Assembly (NCBI GenBank): GCA_030151245.1
Contig: JASLEF010000147.1
Location: forward strand, 1-7,553
DNA from: Ignatzschineria sp.
GTDB lineage: Bacteria; Pseudomonadota; Gammaproteobacteria; Cardiobacteriales; Wohlfahrtiimonadaceae
Reading direction: 5' to 3'
DNA: 7,553 nt
The notes beneath the pieces were generated by a model. That model was not told the origin of the DNA. It did not search any database and saw only the letters and a program-made list of their open reading frames with translations. This document shows, piece by piece, positions 6,266-7,553 of the stretch; position 1 is the stretch's first letter; each line of letters opens with the position of its first letter. The translations under genes were made by a program, and so were the position numbers.

Positions 6266-7553
6266 CTATTTCACAATCCCTAAAAGGGATGCGGCAGATC
6301 CTTTTCCTTGAACCACATTATTCACCGTCGATGCTAAATCTAAAGCTTCAGTCAAAACCCTTACAGCTAACTCACTAGATGAATCTCCTAGCCCATTAGG
6401 TAAATTCATCCCAGAAAGCCCTCCAGCGCCGGATAAATAAGAAGATGAAAGTGAAGGTTCTTTTCTATCAGTATTAGCGTCATCAGGTGATGTAACATCT
6501 CTAGATCCACTATCTGTACCAGCAGTACTATCACCTGAGAGTGAAGATAGAAACAGTCGTTTAGCTCTATCTGCTTTAGGACAATGAGGGACAAAAGCAC
6601 TTCCTGTACCACTAGCTCCTTGTAAAACTCTTGGAATTTGCGGCACTACCGTATCTCCCGGCGTTCCTCCGGAATTCACTGTAACGATTGGGCCATTGAT
6701 ATAAACACCGCTCGAATCTATGACCACAAAGTTTCCGCCGACTTTTAGCGTTAAACGGCTCATGGATTCTAAGGTTAAATCTCCATCTACTCGTAAGCCG
6801 TGGCTTCCAGAGACTTTCTCAATCAGATCGCCTTTAATCTCTAAGCTAGAATCGGCTTCTCGCAATTCAATATGGGCGCCTTTTGTGGTGGTGTGCTGTT
6901 CGCCTTCGACTGTGATTGTACGGTCATTGGCGATATCAATCCGTTCATCGTTACCGATACTCACTTGATGATCAAAGTCTATTCGTTCATTTTTGACGTT
7001 TTTTACTTTCAGATCATAATCTTTTTCGGCATGAATCCGCACCAGTTGCTTTTCATTCTCGTCATCAAAATAGAGCTCGTTATACCCTTCGCCTTTATGA
7101 GTTTGAGTCCGTATGCCGGTGATCGTTTTGTGGCCCGGTAAAGAGTAAGGATGACGATTATGCGCATGATAAGTTCTGCCGGTGATAATGGGGCGATCTG
7201 GATCCCCTTCTAAGAAGCTCACTAAAACTTCATCTCCGACTCTGGGAAGCGCCACCATTCCGCGGTTTGCACCCGCCCAACCATCTGAAACTCTGATCCA
7301 ACAGGTTCGCTCACTATCATTACTCGGCTCTGGCGTTTGCTGACGATCCCATTTAAAGCGAACTTTTACTCGCCCATATTGGTCCACATAGATCTCTTCT
7401 CCCGGCGGCCCTGTTACCACTGCAACATTTGGTCCGCCTACTTCGGGTTTTGGCTCAGGATCTGGTCCCCAAGGAATATCTTTCGGCATCACTGAGAACT
7501 CATTATGATAAGTGGCTGCGCCAACAGTACTTCGCTCTTCTAACGATTGGGGC
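6266..7553 (-). CDS. vgrG: VgrG, T6SS spike protein (C-terminal part)
   Basis: VgrG trimers cap the Hcp tube and form the T6SS puncturing tip. The frame is open to the right edge: upstream of the apparent GTG at 7492 it reads PQSLEERSTVGAATYHNEFS, normal VgrG sequence, so the true start is outside the window. Visible parts in order: the end of the gp27-like region (MPKDIPWGP); the gp5-type OB-fold (EEIYVDQYGRVKVRFKWDR, WAGANRGMVALPRVGDEVLV, GDPDRPIITGRTYH); the linker HKTITGIRTQTHKGEGYNEL; repeats of the gp5-like beta-helix (NERIDFDHQVSIGNDERID, then HGLRVDGDLTLES, KVGGNFVVIDSSGVYINGP); and a tail of about 120 residues. The tail begins near VVPQIPRVLQG, is Ser/Gly/Asp-rich and ends in a predicted helix before LLGIVK. 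It carries no recognisable enzymatic extension and is the likely docking site for the adaptor-effector complex. The core is more G+C-rich than the tail and the downstream genes. Confidence 0.96.
   Translation of the reverse strand, partial: PQSLEERSTVGAATYHNEFSVMPKDIPWGPDPEPKPEVGGPNVAVVTGPPGEEIYVDQYGRVKVRFKWDRQQTPEPSNDSERTCWIRVSDGWAGANRGMVALPRVGDEVLVSFLEGDPDRPIITGRTYHAHNRHPYSLPGHKTITGIRTQTHKGEGYNELYFDDENEKQLVRIHAEKDYDLKVKNVKNERIDFDHQVSIGNDERIDIANDRTITVEGEQHTTTKGAHIELREADSSLEIKGDLIEKVSGSHGLRVDGDLTLESMSRLTLKVGGNFVVIDSSGVYINGPIVTVNSGGTPGDTVVPQIPRVLQGASGTGSAFVPHCPKADRAKRLFLSSLSGDSTAGTDSGSRDVTSPDDANTDRKEPSLSSSYLSGAGGLSGMNLPNGLGDSSSELAVRVLTEALDLASTVNNVVQGKGSAASLLGIVK

Noticed and set aside
6406..7141. 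Open frames of 68, 82 and 89 codons overlapping vgrG
   Set aside because: All are other-frame shadows of the VgrG coding sequence, whose frame is secured by family motifs across the whole length.
7490..7492. GTG as the start of VgrG
   Set aside because: The frame continues upstream with typical VgrG sequence (GAATYHNEFS) to the window edge, so this is an internal valine.
1..7553. CRISPR array, tRNA, rRNA or phage attachment site
   Set aside because: No spaced direct repeats, no tRNA-like cloverleaf sequence and no rRNA segments were seen.

Overview
The window holds the downstream half of a type VI secretion system (T6SS) vgrG island, read entirely on the minus strand (right to left) and ending in a decayed IS3-family insertion sequence. 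The island type, the AT-rich genes and the IS point to a gammaproteobacterium of low to moderate G+C. Moraxellaceae or an Ignatzschineria/Wohlfahrtiimonas-like genus would fit, but the genus is a guess from protein flavour, not shown by the sequence.

Layout in transcription order: (1) 7553-6266, the C-terminal part of a VgrG spike protein: the OB-fold (gp5-like) region, a beta-helical repeat region and a variable Ser/Gly/Asp-rich tail. Its start lies beyond the right edge. (2) 6255-5275, a DUF4123-type effector adaptor/chaperone, placed 10 nt after vgrG behind a strong ribosome binding site. It is interrupted by an in-frame TAA at codon 54, while both sides of the stop read as good DUF4123 sequence. 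(3) 5238-2773, an 821-residue protein with no enzyme domain I recognise, in the position of the T6SS cargo effector. It has an N-terminal Cys cluster, a charged low-complexity tract, an NPLFGG motif and a Gly-rich region of alternating hydrophobic strands. (4) 2752-1751, a secreted protein of about 333 residues placed 20 nt after the effector, the likely immunity protein. (5) 1680-667, a second, diverged copy of the same protein (about 78% identical by eye), separated from the first by a perfect 13-bp intrinsic terminator hairpin. (6) 640-1, the 5' part of an IS3-family element whose orfA and orfB both carry frameshifts. Its left end lies in what was the loop of the second copy's terminator.

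In the proposed working order, VgrG is the spike tip, the DUF4123 protein loads the effector onto the VgrG tail, the 821-residue protein is delivered, and the exported proteins protect the producer in its own periplasm or inner membrane. The main points of interest are the nonsense codon in the adaptor, the uncharacterised effector with its duplicated exported immunity gene, the terminator between the two immunity copies, and the IS junction that splits a terminator hairpin. Spot counts of G+C give about 47-50% in the VgrG core, about 42% in its tail and about 23-38% in the effector, which fits a conserved spike gene with an exchanged AT-rich cargo cassette. No tRNA, rRNA, CRISPR array or riboswitch was seen, and no stretch longer than 300 bases lacks a gene or IS assignment.
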